Shown in pieces: positions 54,704 through 63,932 of a stretch of DNA of 64,000 nucleotides; position 1 is the first letter of the stretch, and each line of letters begins with the position of its first letter. Below the pieces are notes generated by a model that saw only the letters and a list, made by a program, of their open reading frames with translations, was not told where the DNA came from and ran no database searches. This stretch comes from Caulobacter hibisci (GTDB taxonomy: Bacteria > Pseudomonadota > Alphaproteobacteria > Caulobacterales > Caulobacteraceae), in the NCBI RefSeq assembly GCF_016135805.1, contig NZ_JADWOX010000005.1, positions 219,017-283,016 on the forward strand, written 5' to 3'. Made by a program: the position numbers and the translations under genes.

Positions 54704-55987
54704 CTAGAGCCTATCCCGCATCGCGTACCAGCTCAGCCCCGCCACCGTCAGCGGCCAGCGCAGCAGGCGCCCGCCCGGGAACGGCGGAGTCGGCAGGCGG
54801 GAGAGCAGCGCGACGCCGCCCGTCTCACCCAGTGCCGCGTCGGCCAGCAGCTTGCCGAACCACGGGGCCAGCATCACCCCCTGCCCCGAATAGCCGGCCG
54901 CCACCCGCACGCCCGGCGCCAGTTCGCGGACGAACGGCGCGCGGTGGACGGTGATGCCCAGGCTCCCGCCCCAGGCGTGGGTCACCTTCATGTCGGCCAG
55001 GTCGGGGTAGATCTTCAGCATGTGCCGACGCACGAAGCCCGGCAGATCCGGCGGAAAGCCCGGCCGATAGTTCTCGCCGCCGCCGAACAGCAGCCGGCCG
55101 TCCGGCGTCTTGCGGAAGTAGTTCACAACGAAGCGGCTGTCGGCCACGGCGGCGTTGGAGCGGATGATCGTCTCGGCCCGCTCGCCTAGCGGCTCGGTGG
55201 CCAGGACGAAGTTGTTGATCGGCATCACCCGGGCGCGGGCCTGCGGGCCGGCCAGTTCGTCGAGATAGCCGTCGCCGGTCAGGATCAGCTGGTCGCACAG
55301 CACCCGGCCCGCCGCCGTCTCGACCACGATCTTGCCGCCCTCGCGCCGCCAGGCCCTGGCGCGACTGCGCTCGTGGATGACCGCGCCCTTGGTCATGGCC
55401 GCCTTCGCCAGGCCCAGGGCCAGGTTCAGCGGGTGCAGATGGCCGCCGCCGTTGTCGCGAACACCGCCGTGATAGACGTCCGTGCCCAGCTCCTCGGTCA
55501 GCGCGTCTTCGTCGATCGGTTCCAGCTCGTGATAGCCGTAGCGGGCGGCCATGAAGTCGATGTGGTCGAGGTCCTCGCCCTCCCCGCCCGGCTTATGGCG
55601 GGCGTGGATCATGCCCGGGACGAAGTCGCAGGCGATGGCGTGTTCGGCGATCGTCGCGCTCAGGTGCGAACGAGCGTCCAGCGACATCTTCCATAGCGCC
55701 AGGGCGTCGTCGCGGCCGAGCGTCCTCTCCAGCCAGGCCTGGTCATTGCGCTGCCCCGCATGCACTTGGCCGCCGTTGCGCCCCGAGGCGCCCGAGCCGA
55801 CCTGGGCGGCCTCCAGCACCACCACCGACACGCCCCGCGACGCCAGCTCCAACGCCGCGCCGAGGCCCGTATAGCCCGCGCCGACGACGCAGACGTCGGC
55901 CGTGGCGTCGCCGTCCAGGGCCGGAAGCGGCGGCAGGGCGTGGGCCGAGGCGGCGTACCAGGAGGTGGCAGGGTGGCCGGTATTCAT
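54704..55987 (-). CDS. puuB: Gamma-glutamylputrescine oxidase-like FAD oxidoreductase (PuuB)
   Basis: This 427-residue FAD enzyme is of the DAO/glycine-oxidase fold. VCVVGAGYTGLGAALELASRG is at the N-terminus, then SGASGRNGGQVHAGQR, and the C-terminal AAGYSGQGVMLAPWFGKLLAD closes the FAD site. Its location next to a glutamine-synthetase-like gene makes it the PuuB step, oxidising gamma-glutamylputrescine to the aldehyde. Last gene of the polyamine unit; 39 bases after puuA. Confidence 0.9.
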   Translation of the reverse strand: MNTGHPATSWYAASAHALPPLPALDGDATADVCVVGAGYTGLGAALELASRGVSVVVLEAAQVGSGASGRNGGQVHAGQRNDQAWLERTLGRDDALALWKMSLDARSHLSATIAEHAIACDFVPGMIHARHKPGGEGEDLDHIDFMAARYGYHELEPIDEDALTEELGTDVYHGGVRDNGGGHLHPLNLALGLAKAAMTKGAVIHERSRARAWRREGGKIVVETAAGRVLCDQLILTGDGYLDELAGPQARARVMPINNFVLATEPLGERAETIIRSNAAVADSRFVVNYFRKTPDGRLLFGGGENYRPGFPPDLPGFVRRHMLKIYPDLADMKVTHAWGGSLGITVHRAPFVRELAPGVRVAAGYSGQGVMLAPWFGKLLADAALGETGGVALLSRLPTPPFPGGRLLRWPLTVAGLSWYAMRDRL

Positions 55988-56026
55988 GCCCTCTGCCCCT
56001 CTGGGAGAAGATCGCCCAGCACGGCC

Positions 56027-57427
56027 CTAAACATTCAGCAGCAGGAACTCCCGCTCCCACGGGCTGATGGTGCGCATGAAGGTCTCGTACTCGGCCTGCT
56101 TCACCCGGACATAGGCGCTGCAGAAGGTGACGCCGAGGATCTCGACCAGGGGCTTGGCTTCCTCGAACAGGGTCACCGATTCCAGCAGGCTGCGCGGCAG
56201 TTCGATGCCCCGGACGCTGGCGTCGCTCTCCACCGGCGCGGTCGGCGCGAGGTTCTGGGTCATGCCCAGATAGCCGCAGGCCAGCACGGCGGCGATGGCC
56301 AGATAGGGGTTGGCGTCCGACGAGGGGATGCGGTTCTCGACCCGGCGGTTGGCTGGATCGGACGGCGGCACCCGCAGGCCGCATGTGCGGTTGTCATAGC
56401 CCCACTGGGTGTTGACCGGCGCGCCGCTGTCGCGGGCGATACGGCGGTAGGAATTCACGTAGGGGGCCAGGATCGCCATGATCGCCGGCAGATAGCGCTG
56501 CTGCCCGGCGATGAAGGCGTAGAACGACGGCGTCGCCTCGCCGGTCTTGGGATCGGAGAACAGGTTGTCGCCATCCTCGGTCAGGATCGACTGGTGGATG
56601 TGCATGGCGCTGCCGGGCTCGCCGGCCATCGGCTTGGCCATGAAGGTGGCGTAGATGTCGTGCTCCAGCGCCGCCTCGCGGATGGTGCGCTTGAACATGA
56701 ACACCTGGTCGGCCAGCTCCAGCGGCGTGCCGTGGCGCAGGTTGATCTCCATCTGGGCCACGCCGCTCTCGTGGATCAGGGTGTCGATCTCCAGCCCCTG
56801 GCGCTCGGAGTACTCGTACATGTCCTCGAACAGGGCGTCGAACTCGTTGACCGCGCTGATCGAATAGCCCTGGCGGCCGCTCTCGGGCCGGCCCGAACGG
56901 CCGATCGGGGGTTTGAGCGGATAGTCCCAGTCGATGTTCTTCTCGACGAGGTAGAACTCGATCTCCGGCGCGACGATCGGGTTCCAGCCCTTCTCGCGAT
57001 AGAGCGACAGCACCCGGCGCAGCACCTGGCGCGGGCTCTCCTCCACGGGACGGCCGTCGGGGTGGAAGGCGTCGTGGATCACCTGGGCGGTCGGGTCCTG
57101 GGCCCAGGGCACGGTGGCCAGGGTCGCCAGGTCGGGGGTCAGAAAGATGTCGGTGTCGGACTGCACCGCGTTCACCGCCCCCTCGAACTGGGGGAAGTCG
57201 CCGGTGATGGTCTGGTAGAACACCGCCAGCGGCAGGTTCATCGAGGGTGTCCCGAGGAACTTGCGCACCGGCATGATCTTGCCACGGGCGACGCCGGCCA
57301 GGTCGGGCACGACGCACTCGATCTCTTCGATGTTCTGGCTGCGGAACCAGGACTGGGCCTCGTCCAGGGTCTTGACCCCCCGGGTGACCTTGGGACCGTC
57401 CTGGTTCTTCTTGTGCTTGGGCTTCAT
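56027..57427 (-). CDS. puuA: Gamma-glutamylputrescine synthetase-like glutamine synthetase (PuuA)
   Basis: This 466-residue glutamine-synthetase family enzyme attaches glutamate to putrescine using ATP. Motifs are EIEFYLVEKN (metal ligand), PMAGEPGSAMHIHQSI (ammonia/amine and glutamate site) and PPSDPANRRVENRIPSSDANPYLA. It lacks the adenylylation motif of GlnA. Start 57427 has GAGGAG upstream; a longer frame into the WD40 gene is rejected. Neighbour of puuB and puuD-like genes, hence PuuA rather than GlnA. Confidence 0.92.
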   Translation of the reverse strand: MKPKHKKNQDGPKVTRGVKTLDEAQSWFRSQNIEEIECVVPDLAGVARGKIMPVRKFLGTPSMNLPLAVFYQTITGDFPQFEGAVNAVQSDTDIFLTPDLATLATVPWAQDPTAQVIHDAFHPDGRPVEESPRQVLRRVLSLYREKGWNPIVAPEIEFYLVEKNIDWDYPLKPPIGRSGRPESGRQGYSISAVNEFDALFEDMYEYSERQGLEIDTLIHESGVAQMEINLRHGTPLELADQVFMFKRTIREAALEHDIYATFMAKPMAGEPGSAMHIHQSILTEDGDNLFSDPKTGEATPSFYAFIAGQQRYLPAIMAILAPYVNSYRRIARDSGAPVNTQWGYDNRTCGLRVPPSDPANRRVENRIPSSDANPYLAIAAVLACGYLGMTQNLAPTAPVESDASVRGIELPRSLLESVTLFEEAKPLVEILGVTFCSAYVRVKQAEYETFMRTISPWEREFLLLNV

Positions 57428-57459
57428 GGGGGCGCTCCTCGCGCTTGCTGAAGTCTGGG

Positions 57460-58626
57460 CTAGTGGGACTTGCGCTGCTTGGCGGGAATGTTGGGGACAG
57501 GCCCGTCTTCGGGCTCGATCCGCCAGACACGCACCACGCCGTCGATCGAGCCGGTGACTAGCACCCGCCCGTCGCGGCTCAGCGCGAAGTCCCAGATATC
57601 GAAGCGCTCCGTGTCCAGCAGGGCCACCACCGCGCCCGTCGCCACGTCCCAGACAGCCGAGCCGGTCTGGGTGTTGGCGACATACCGTCGACCGTCCCCT
57701 GAAACCGCCTGCTCCGTGATCGCCGCGCCGCAAATGCGGGCGATCGGCGCGCCGGTGCGCGCATTCATCGCCAGAACGTCGCTGCCTTCTTTGGAATTCA
57801 GACGCTCCACCAACAGGATGCGGCTGTCCGGAGAGAAAATCGGGTTCTGGATCGCGCTATGATCGCGCCCCATGGCGACGTCATAAAGCTTGCGGCCCGT
57901 TTCGGCATCCCATGCCGCACGTTGATGATAACCGATGCGGCCATCCGCCGAGAGCGCCACCTTCGCCGAGCCCAACCTTTTGGGCTGAGTGTCCAGAGGG
58001 CGCTCGCCACGAGCATCCGCGAAACGTGCGGAGCCGTCGTCGTTCGAAACCAGGACCATGGGTCCGGCGGGCCCGTGAGCATAGGCCCAGGCATTCTCAT
58101 AGAAGCGCGGCGTCCATCGCGCCGCCATGCGTCCATCGATCAGGTCGACGAAGCCCACAGCAAGAGGACTTTCCGGCAATTCTGTCGCTATGAAGGTCGA
58201 ACTGTCAGTCACTAGGCCGAGATCCCCGCCGCGTCGACTGACGATCTTCGCGCCGGTCTCCACCTCCCAAAGATTGGTGGAGAAATTACCTTCCCCCGGC
58301 CCCATCGGCCCAGTGGCCAGGACCCTTCGGCCATCGCCAGTGAAAGCCACCGACCAGACCGGACCGTCCATGGGCGTGGAATGCATCACAAGCTTGCCAT
58401 CGGCGATACGCCAAACGCGTACAGAAGCGTCATTGGACCCCGCCAGCACCAGGGTTTCGTCAGGCGACAGCGCGACGCCGCGCACCTCCCTGTCGCCGGC
58501 AGGCAAGGCCTGGGCCAGAACCAGGTGATGCGTCGGCGGCGCGACGGAGCATGCGCTCTCGGCCAGGGCCGGACTCGCGCCCAGCCCCAACACCGCAACC
58601 ATCAGGGTCGAAAGTCCTTTTTTCAC
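57460..58626 (-). CDS. Periplasmic WD40-like repeat protein inside the polyamine operon
   Basis: This 388-residue precursor has a signal peptide (KKGLSTLMVAVLGLGASPALAE). The mature part is made of WD40-type blades, such as REVRGVALSPDETLVLAGSNDASVRVW, GPVWSVAFTGDGRRVLATG and WDFALSRDGRVLVTGSIDGVVRVW. The first and last blades fit a closed propeller; the middle ones are degenerate. It starts at GTG 58626, overlapping the spuC stop by 4 bases (GTGA), and lies 32 bases before puuA. WD40 proteins scaffold interactions, and no catalytic role is expected. A polyamine-sensing role is only a guess. Confidence 0.8.
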   Translation of the reverse strand: MKKGLSTLMVAVLGLGASPALAESACSVAPPTHHLVLAQALPAGDREVRGVALSPDETLVLAGSNDASVRVWRIADGKLVMHSTPMDGPVWSVAFTGDGRRVLATGPMGPGEGNFSTNLWEVETGAKIVSRRGGDLGLVTDSSTFIATELPESPLAVGFVDLIDGRMAARWTPRFYENAWAYAHGPAGPMVLVSNDDGSARFADARGERPLDTQPKRLGSAKVALSADGRIGYHQRAAWDAETGRKLYDVAMGRDHSAIQNPIFSPDSRILLVERLNSKEGSDVLAMNARTGAPIARICGAAITEQAVSGDGRRYVANTQTGSAVWDVATGAVVALLDTERFDIWDFALSRDGRVLVTGSIDGVVRVWRIEPEDGPVPNIPAKQRKSH

Positions 58627-60026
58627 GCTTCGGCCTTTGGCTTCAGCGCCCGCAGCACCGGCTCGGCCTCGTCGAGCGACTTGCGGATGATCCCCACCAG
58701 CTCGTCGATCTGCGCCTTGGTGATGATCAGCGGCGGGCAGCAGACGATGCTGTCGCGGATGGCGCGGACCATCAGGCCGTTCTTGATGCAGAGATCTCGC
58801 ACGATCGGCCCGGCTTCGCCCTCCTTGTCGAGAAAGCGATGGTTGGTGCCCTTCTCGCGCACGATCTCGACCGCGCCGATCAGGCCCAGCGACCGGGTCT
58901 CGCCGACCAGCGGGTGATCGTTCAGGCCGGCCAGGGCCTGGGCCAGATAGGGGCCGGTCTCGTCGCGGGTGCGCTCGACGAGGCCCTCGCGCTCCATGAT
59001 CTCGATGTTCTTCAGGGCCACGGCGGCGGCGGTCGGGTGGCCCGAATAAGTAAAGCCGTGGATGAAATCACCGCCCTTCTCGCGCAGTTCGGCGACGATG
59101 TGGTCGGCCACGCCCACGGCGCTGATCGGCAGGTAGCCGGACGACAAACCCTTGGCCATGGCGATCAGGTCGGGCTTGATGCCGTAGTGCTGGTGGCCGA
59201 ACCATTGGCCCAGCCGGCCGAAGCCGCAGATCACCTCGTCGCAGACCAGCAGGATGCCGTACTTGCGGCACAGGGCCTCGACGGCGGGCCAGTAGCCGTC
59301 CGGCGGAATGATCACCCCGCCCGCGCCCTGCACCGGCTCGCCGATGAAGGCCGCGACGTTCTCAGGCCCGACCTCGAGGATCTTGTCCTCGATCGCCTGC
59401 ACCGCCCGGTCGCGGAAGGCGGCCGGGTCCTCGCCGAAGCCGTCGCCGAACGGATAGGGCTGCATCACGTGCTCGACGCCGGCGATCGGCAGGTCGCCCT
59501 GCTTGTGCATGTGCTTCATGCCGCCCAGCGACACGCCGGCCACGGTCGAGCCGTGATAGGCGTTCCAGCGGCTGATGAAGACGGTGCGGCTTGGCTCCCC
59601 CTTCAACTTCCAAAAGTGGCGCACCAGGCGGAAGACCGTGTCGTTGGCCTCCGACCCCGACGAATTGTAGAAGACGTGGCTCAGATGGCCGCCCATCTTC
59701 TGCGCGATCTTGGCCGCCAGCTCGATCGGCGGCGGCGTCGCCGTCTTGAAGAAGGTGTTGTAGTAGGGCAGCTCCAGCATCTGGTCGTAGGCGGCCTTGG
59801 CCAGCTCTTCGCGCCCGTAGCCGACATTGACGCACCACAGCCCGGCCATGCCGTCGAGGATCTGGTGACCTTCGCCGTCCTGGATATAGATCCCTTTGGC
59901 CCGCGTGATGATCCGGCTGCCGCCCTGCTCGGCGATGACCTTATGGTCGGCCTGGGCCGGCAGGTGGTGGGCCAGGTCCAGGCGCTTGAGCTCGGCGATG
60001 TCGTGGTTGCGGAGGGGGGCGGTCAT
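58623..60026 (-). CDS. spuC: Putrescine (polyamine)-pyruvate aminotransferase, SpuC-like
   Basis: This 467-residue class III PLP aminotransferase has FYNSSGSEANDTVFRLVRHF, FISRWNAYHGSTVAG, LLVCDEVICGFGRLG and the PLP lysine in LIAMAKGLSSGYLPISAV. It would transfer an amino group from putrescine or its derivatives to pyruvate. Start 60026 overlaps the puuD stop (ATGA). Specificity (putrescine, cadaverine, beta-alanine) is inferred from the operon. Confidence 0.89.
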   Translation of the reverse strand: MTAPLRNHDIAELKRLDLAHHLPAQADHKVIAEQGGSRIITRAKGIYIQDGEGHQILDGMAGLWCVNVGYGREELAKAAYDQMLELPYYNTFFKTATPPPIELAAKIAQKMGGHLSHVFYNSSGSEANDTVFRLVRHFWKLKGEPSRTVFISRWNAYHGSTVAGVSLGGMKHMHKQGDLPIAGVEHVMQPYPFGDGFGEDPAAFRDRAVQAIEDKILEVGPENVAAFIGEPVQGAGGVIIPPDGYWPAVEALCRKYGILLVCDEVICGFGRLGQWFGHQHYGIKPDLIAMAKGLSSGYLPISAVGVADHIVAELREKGGDFIHGFTYSGHPTAAAVALKNIEIMEREGLVERTRDETGPYLAQALAGLNDHPLVGETRSLGLIGAVEIVREKGTNHRFLDKEGEAGPIVRDLCIKNGLMVRAIRDSIVCCPPLIITKAQIDELVGIIRKSLDEAEPVLRALKPKAEA

Positions 60027-60787
60027 GTGTGGGTTTCCCGTACGACGAGCGGCGAGCCTCTGAGGGCCCGTCCGAAAAGCTGGAAGAAGGTCTGCGACTG
60101 CGGATTGGCCTCCGGCTTCCATTCCGGATGCCACTGCACGGCCAGCACCGGCGCACCGTTGACGCTGGTCGACACCGCCTCGACGACGCCGTCCTCGGCG
60201 CGGGCTTCCACGGTGAGGCCTTCGCCCAGCCGATCGACGCCCTGATAGTGCACCGAATTGACCACCGCCCGCTCGGCGCCAAAGGCCGTGGCCAGCACCC
60301 CGCCGGGGGTCAGGTCGACCGGATGGCGATGGTTGAACATGCCGTCGAAGTCGACCTCATCGGGCGCGTGGTGGGCGATCAGGTCGGCGCTGGCCGCCAT
60401 GTCCCGCCGCAGGGAGCCGCCTAAGGCGACGTTGATCTCCTGGAAGCCCCGGCAGACGCCGAACACCGGCCGGCCGAGGTCCAGCATGACCTCGATCAGG
60501 TCGCGGGTCATGGCGTCGCGATCGCGGTCGAACGGACCCGGCGCGTCCTCCACCTTCTCGTCGTAGAAGGCGGGATCGAGGTTCGACGGGCTGCCGGTCA
60601 GCAACAGGCCATCGAGCCGCGCGGCGACCTCGGTGGCCTTCATCAGCCCCGGCATCGACGGCACCAACAGGGCCGCGGCGTCGGCGTATCTCATCGCGCC
60701 GGCGACATAGCGGTTCATCACCGCCTGGGCCGGTTCGATCCCGACGGTGCGGGTGCAGCAGATGACGCCGGCGACGGGACGGGTCAT
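60023..60787 (-). CDS. puuD: Gamma-glutamyl-gamma-aminobutyrate hydrolase family (PuuD-like)
   Basis: This 254-residue class I glutamine amidotransferase-like hydrolase has its nucleophile in VFGVCRGFQEINVALGG. The histidine-glutamate pair is in VQWHPEWKPE. It would release GABA and glutamate from gamma-glutamyl-GABA. It lies 4 bases after potG and overlaps spuC, so all are on one transcript. Confidence 0.9.
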   Translation of the reverse strand: MTRPVAGVICCTRTVGIEPAQAVMNRYVAGAMRYADAAALLVPSMPGLMKATEVAARLDGLLLTGSPSNLDPAFYDEKVEDAPGPFDRDRDAMTRDLIEVMLDLGRPVFGVCRGFQEINVALGGSLRRDMAASADLIAHHAPDEVDFDGMFNHRHPVDLTPGGVLATAFGAERAVVNSVHYQGVDRLGEGLTVEARAEDGVVEAVSTSVNGAPVLAVQWHPEWKPEANPQSQTFFQLFGRALRGSPLVVRETHT

Positions 60788-60791
60788 GGGG

Positions 60792-61919
60792 TCACGACAG
60801 TAGCACCGCCGGCGAGCAGGCGTGCCAGGCGATCCACACCGCCTCGCCCAGCCGGAAGTCTTCCTGGTCCCAGCGCGTCAGGTTGGGCCGCTGCACCTTC
60901 ACGCGACGGCCCCCCTCGATCTCGATCTCGTAGGTCGAGATCCCGCCCAGATAGGCCTCGTGCTTGATGACGCCGGCCACGGCGTTGGCGCCCTTGGGCG
61001 CGTCGCCCAGGTTCGGCGGGTCGCCGTCGTCGGGACGCTTGTGCAGCTCGATCTTCTCGGGCCGGATCGCCGCCCACACCGTGCCGCCGCGCGGGCCGGT
61101 GACGCCGTGGTCGAGGAAGATGTCGGTGGGCAGGCCGGGCGACTTGATCACCGCGTGGCTCGGCTCGTCCACCGCCAGCACGCCCTCGAACAGGTTCACG
61201 CTGCCGATGAAGTCGGCCACCAGCCGGCTGTTGGGAAACTCGTAGAGATCGTTGGGCGTGGCCACCTGCTGCAGCAGGCCCTTGCTCATCACCGCGCAGC
61301 GGCTGGCGAGCGCGAGGGCCTCGTCCTGGTCGTGGGTGACCATGATGAAGGTGATGCCGACCTTTTCCTGCAGGGTGCACAGCTCGGTGCGCATCTGCTC
61401 GCGCAGCTTGGCGTCCAGGGCCGACAGCGGCTCGTCGAGCAGCAAGACGCGCGGACGCTTGACCAGCGCCCGGGCCAGGGCCACCCGCTGGCGCTGGCCG
61501 CCCGACAGCTGGTCGGGCTTGCGATGGCCAAGGCCGCCCAGTTGCACCAGCTCCAGCGCCTCCTCAACCCGGCGGTCGCGCTCGGCCTTGCTGACGCGGT
61601 CGACCTTCAGGCCGTAGGCGACGTTGTCGGCCACGGTCATGTGCGGGAACACGGCATAGGACTGGAACACCATGTTCACCGGCCGCTTGTTCGGCGGCAC
61701 GTTGGAGATGTCCTGGCCGTCGATCAGGATCCGGCCCTCGGTCGGCGTCTCGAACCCGGCCAGCATGCGCAGCAGCGTGGTCTTGCCGCAGCCCGACGGC
61801 CCCAGCAGCGCGAAGAACTCGCCCTCCTGGATGCTCAGCGAAACGTTGTCGACCGCCGCCAGCTTGCCGAAGCGCTTGGTGACGTTCTCGAAGGTGATGA
61901 TGGGTTTGGGTTCGGTCAC
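60792..61919 (-). CDS. potG: Polyamine ABC transporter ATP-binding protein (PotG/PotA-like)
   Basis: This 375-residue ABC ATPase has Walker A LGPSGCGKTTLLRMLAG, Q-loop MVFQSYAVFPHM, signature LSGGQRQRVALARAL, Walker B VLLLDEPLSALD and the TOBE-type C-terminal domain (VWAAIRPEKIEL, HEAYLGGISTYEIE). It starts at GTG 61919. A palindromic repeat separates it from potI by 166 bases, although both are transcribed in the same direction. It energises the PotH/PotI permease for putrescine or spermidine. Confidence 0.93.
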   Translation of the reverse strand: MTEPKPIITFENVTKRFGKLAAVDNVSLSIQEGEFFALLGPSGCGKTTLLRMLAGFETPTEGRILIDGQDISNVPPNKRPVNMVFQSYAVFPHMTVADNVAYGLKVDRVSKAERDRRVEEALELVQLGGLGHRKPDQLSGGQRQRVALARALVKRPRVLLLDEPLSALDAKLREQMRTELCTLQEKVGITFIMVTHDQDEALALASRCAVMSKGLLQQVATPNDLYEFPNSRLVADFIGSVNLFEGVLAVDEPSHAVIKSPGLPTDIFLDHGVTGPRGGTVWAAIRPEKIELHKRPDDGDPPNLGDAPKGANAVAGVIKHEAYLGGISTYEIEIEGGRRVKVQRPNLTRWDQEDFRLGEAVWIAWHACSPAVLLS

Positions 61920-61952
61920 TTCGTCTGCCCCCGAGCGACGTACAATTCAGAA

Positions 61953-62047
61953 GTCATCCCCCGCTTTATGCGGGGGACCCAAGCCGAGCCGGCCACAGCC
62001 TCACCTCGCACCGCCGCTTGGGTCCCCCGAACAAGTCGGGGGATGAC
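61953..62047. repeat. Family C palindromic repeat, copy 2, inside the pot operon
   Basis: GTCATCCCCC and onward to GGGGGACCCAAGC on the left is matched by GCTTGGGTCCCCC and onward to GGGGGATGAC on the right, with a GC-rich loop. It fills the potI-potG gap. It could fold in the transcript and change the ratio of permease to ATPase. Confidence 0.85.
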
Positions 62048-62085
62048 GGTGGTTGGGGTGGCGGCAAACGATGAAAGGGGCGGAC

Positions 62086-62943
62086 TCACTTTCCGTCGCC
62101 CCCATGCGCCCCGGCCGTCGCCGCGGGATCGCCCTGCAGCTTCAGCGCCACGGCGGTCAGGATCACGGTCAGCACTATCAGGATGGTCGAGGCCGCATTG
62201 ACCTCGGGCGTCACCGAGAAGCGCACCATCGAATAGACCTTCACCGGGAAGGTCACGGTGTCGGGTCCCGCCGTGAAGAAGGTGATCACGAAGTCGTCCA
62301 GGCTCAGCGTGAAGGCTAGCAGCGCCCCCGCCACTAGCGACGGCGTCATGTGCGGCAGGATCACGTCCTTGATGGTGCGAAACTCGCCGGCCCCCAGGTC
62401 GCGGGCGGCCTCCTCCAGTTCGCGGTTGAAGCTGGCCATGCGCGCGCGCACCACCACCGCCACGAACGGGAACGAGAAGGTCACGTGGGCGATGATGATC
62501 GCCCCCAGGTTCAGCGGCCAGATCATACCCTGCGGCCAGGGCAGCACCTTGGCGAAGAACACCAGCATGCCCACGCCCATGCAGATCTCGGGCACCACGA
62601 TCGGCAGGGCCAGCGCACCGTCGACCACCGTCTTGCCCGGAAACCGGAACCGCCACAGGGCCAGGGCCACCAGGGCGCCGAGCGCCACGCTCAGCACGGT
62701 CGAGACCGCCGCGATGGTCAGGCTGTTGGCGAAGGCCTCGATCAGGCCGTCGTTGTTGAAGGCCTTCTCGTAATATTTGAGGGTGAAGCCCTTCCAGACG
62801 ATGTTGCGCCGGCTGTCGTTGAAGCTGAAGGCCATCAGGGCGATCAGCGGCGTGTAGAGGAACAGACCCACCGCGGCCAGCCACAGCTGGATCGGCCAGC
62901 GGCGCAGATATTCGAGCGGCCCGGGCGGCGAACGCTTGGTCAT
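62086..62943 (-). CDS. potI: Polyamine ABC transporter permease PotI-like
   Basis: This 285-residue permease has six membrane helices and the EAA loop EEAARDLGAGEFRTIKDVILPHM (about residues 183-205). GFTLKYYEKAFNN and SLDDFVITFFTAGP are typical of spermidine/putrescine permeases. Start 62943 overlaps the potH stop by 4 bases (ATGA). Confidence 0.94.
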   Translation of the reverse strand: MTKRSPPGPLEYLRRWPIQLWLAAVGLFLYTPLIALMAFSFNDSRRNIVWKGFTLKYYEKAFNNDGLIEAFANSLTIAAVSTVLSVALGALVALALWRFRFPGKTVVDGALALPIVVPEICMGVGMLVFFAKVLPWPQGMIWPLNLGAIIIAHVTFSFPFVAVVVRARMASFNRELEEAARDLGAGEFRTIKDVILPHMTPSLVAGALLAFTLSLDDFVITFFTAGPDTVTFPVKVYSMVRFSVTPEVNAASTILIVLTVILTAVALKLQGDPAATAGAHGGDGK

Positions 62944-63833
62944 CCCACGCCCTCCTTCTTGTTGCCGCGCGACAGCAGGGCCTGCACGGCGATGGCGATG
63001 AAGGTCAGGTACATCAGCAGGAACGACAGGGCCGCGCCGAACGGCCAGTCGTTGGCGCGCTTGAACTGGCGCTCGATGACGTTGGCGATCATCTGGCTGT
63101 CGGGGCCGCCCAGCAGGTCGGGCGTGAGGTACGCGCCGAGCGCCGGGATGAAGGTGATGAGGATGCCCGAGGCGATGCCCGGCAGGGCCAGCGGCACGAC
63201 GATGCGGAACAGGGTGCGCAGGTGCCCCGCGCCGAGGTCGAGGCTGGCCTCCAGCAGCGACTTGTCCAGCCGATCCAGCGCCGAATAGAGCGGCAGCACC
63301 ATGAACGGCAGATGCACGTAGACGAGGCCCAGGATCACCGCGAAATTGTTGTGCAGCAGCTCCAGCGGCTGGAACGCGCCCAGCGGCGCGATCTTGGAAA
63401 CGAGGGTCCAGATCCACTCATAGCCCTGGTTGATGTAGCCCTCGGTGCGCAGCACCGCGATCAGGGCGTAGGTGCGGATCAGGAGGTTGGTCCAGAACGG
63501 CAGCATCACCAGCAGCAGCAGCCAGGTCTTGGCTTTCTGCGAGGCGAAGGTGATGGCCAGGGCCACCGGGAAGCCGATCACCAGGCACAGGGCCGTCGTC
63601 AGCGCCGCCACCCAGGCCGACTTGAGGAAGATCTTCAGATACAGCGGCTCCAGCGCCCGGGCGTAGTTGGCGATCGTGCCGGTGAACGAGATCTCGGTCA
63701 GCCCGACATTGTGGCCGAAGCTGTAGGCCCAGACGATCGCCATCGGCGCGACGAAGAACACCACCAGCCAGACCAGCGGCGGCCCCAGCGCGGCGGCGAA
63801 CACCGCCTTGGCCTTCTTCCAGCTCTGTTCCAT
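62940..63833 (-). CDS. potH: Polyamine ABC transporter permease PotH-like
   Basis: This 297-residue permease has six membrane helices and the EAA loop LEASLDLGAGHLRTLFRIVVP. It pairs with PotI. ATG 63833 with GGAG upstream is preferred over TTG 63845. The substrate-binding protein gene (potF) is expected to the right, beyond the window, but a repeat and poly-G run end the sequence here. Confidence 0.93.
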   Translation of the reverse strand: MEQSWKKAKAVFAAALGPPLVWLVVFFVAPMAIVWAYSFGHNVGLTEISFTGTIANYARALEPLYLKIFLKSAWVAALTTALCLVIGFPVALAITFASQKAKTWLLLLVMLPFWTNLLIRTYALIAVLRTEGYINQGYEWIWTLVSKIAPLGAFQPLELLHNNFAVILGLVYVHLPFMVLPLYSALDRLDKSLLEASLDLGAGHLRTLFRIVVPLALPGIASGILITFIPALGAYLTPDLLGGPDSQMIANVIERQFKRANDWPFGAALSFLLMYLTFIAIAVQALLSRGNKKEGVG

Positions 63834-63847
63834 TGAGCGCTCCAAGA

Positions 63848-63932
63848 TCCTCCCCCTCTGGGGGAGGTGTCGGCGAAGCCGACGGAGGGGGGAGTGGCTG
63901 CGAGGGCGAGACGCTCAGCGGAAGCTGAAAAC
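63848..63932. repeat. Family A intergenic palindromic repeat, copy 4 (cut off)
   Basis: CCTCCCCCTCTGGGGGAGG and the inner GACGGAGGGGGGAGTGGCTG followed by GCGGAAGCTGAAAACG match the left and middle of copies 2 and 3. The expected continuation is GTCCCCCCACC and the right arm, but poly-G starts instead. Confidence 0.8.

Noticed and set aside
57428..57733. Longer start for puuA reaching into the WD40 gene
   Set aside because: The extra ~100 residues are low-complexity Arg/Gly and overlap another gene; ATG 57427 has GAGGAG upstream.
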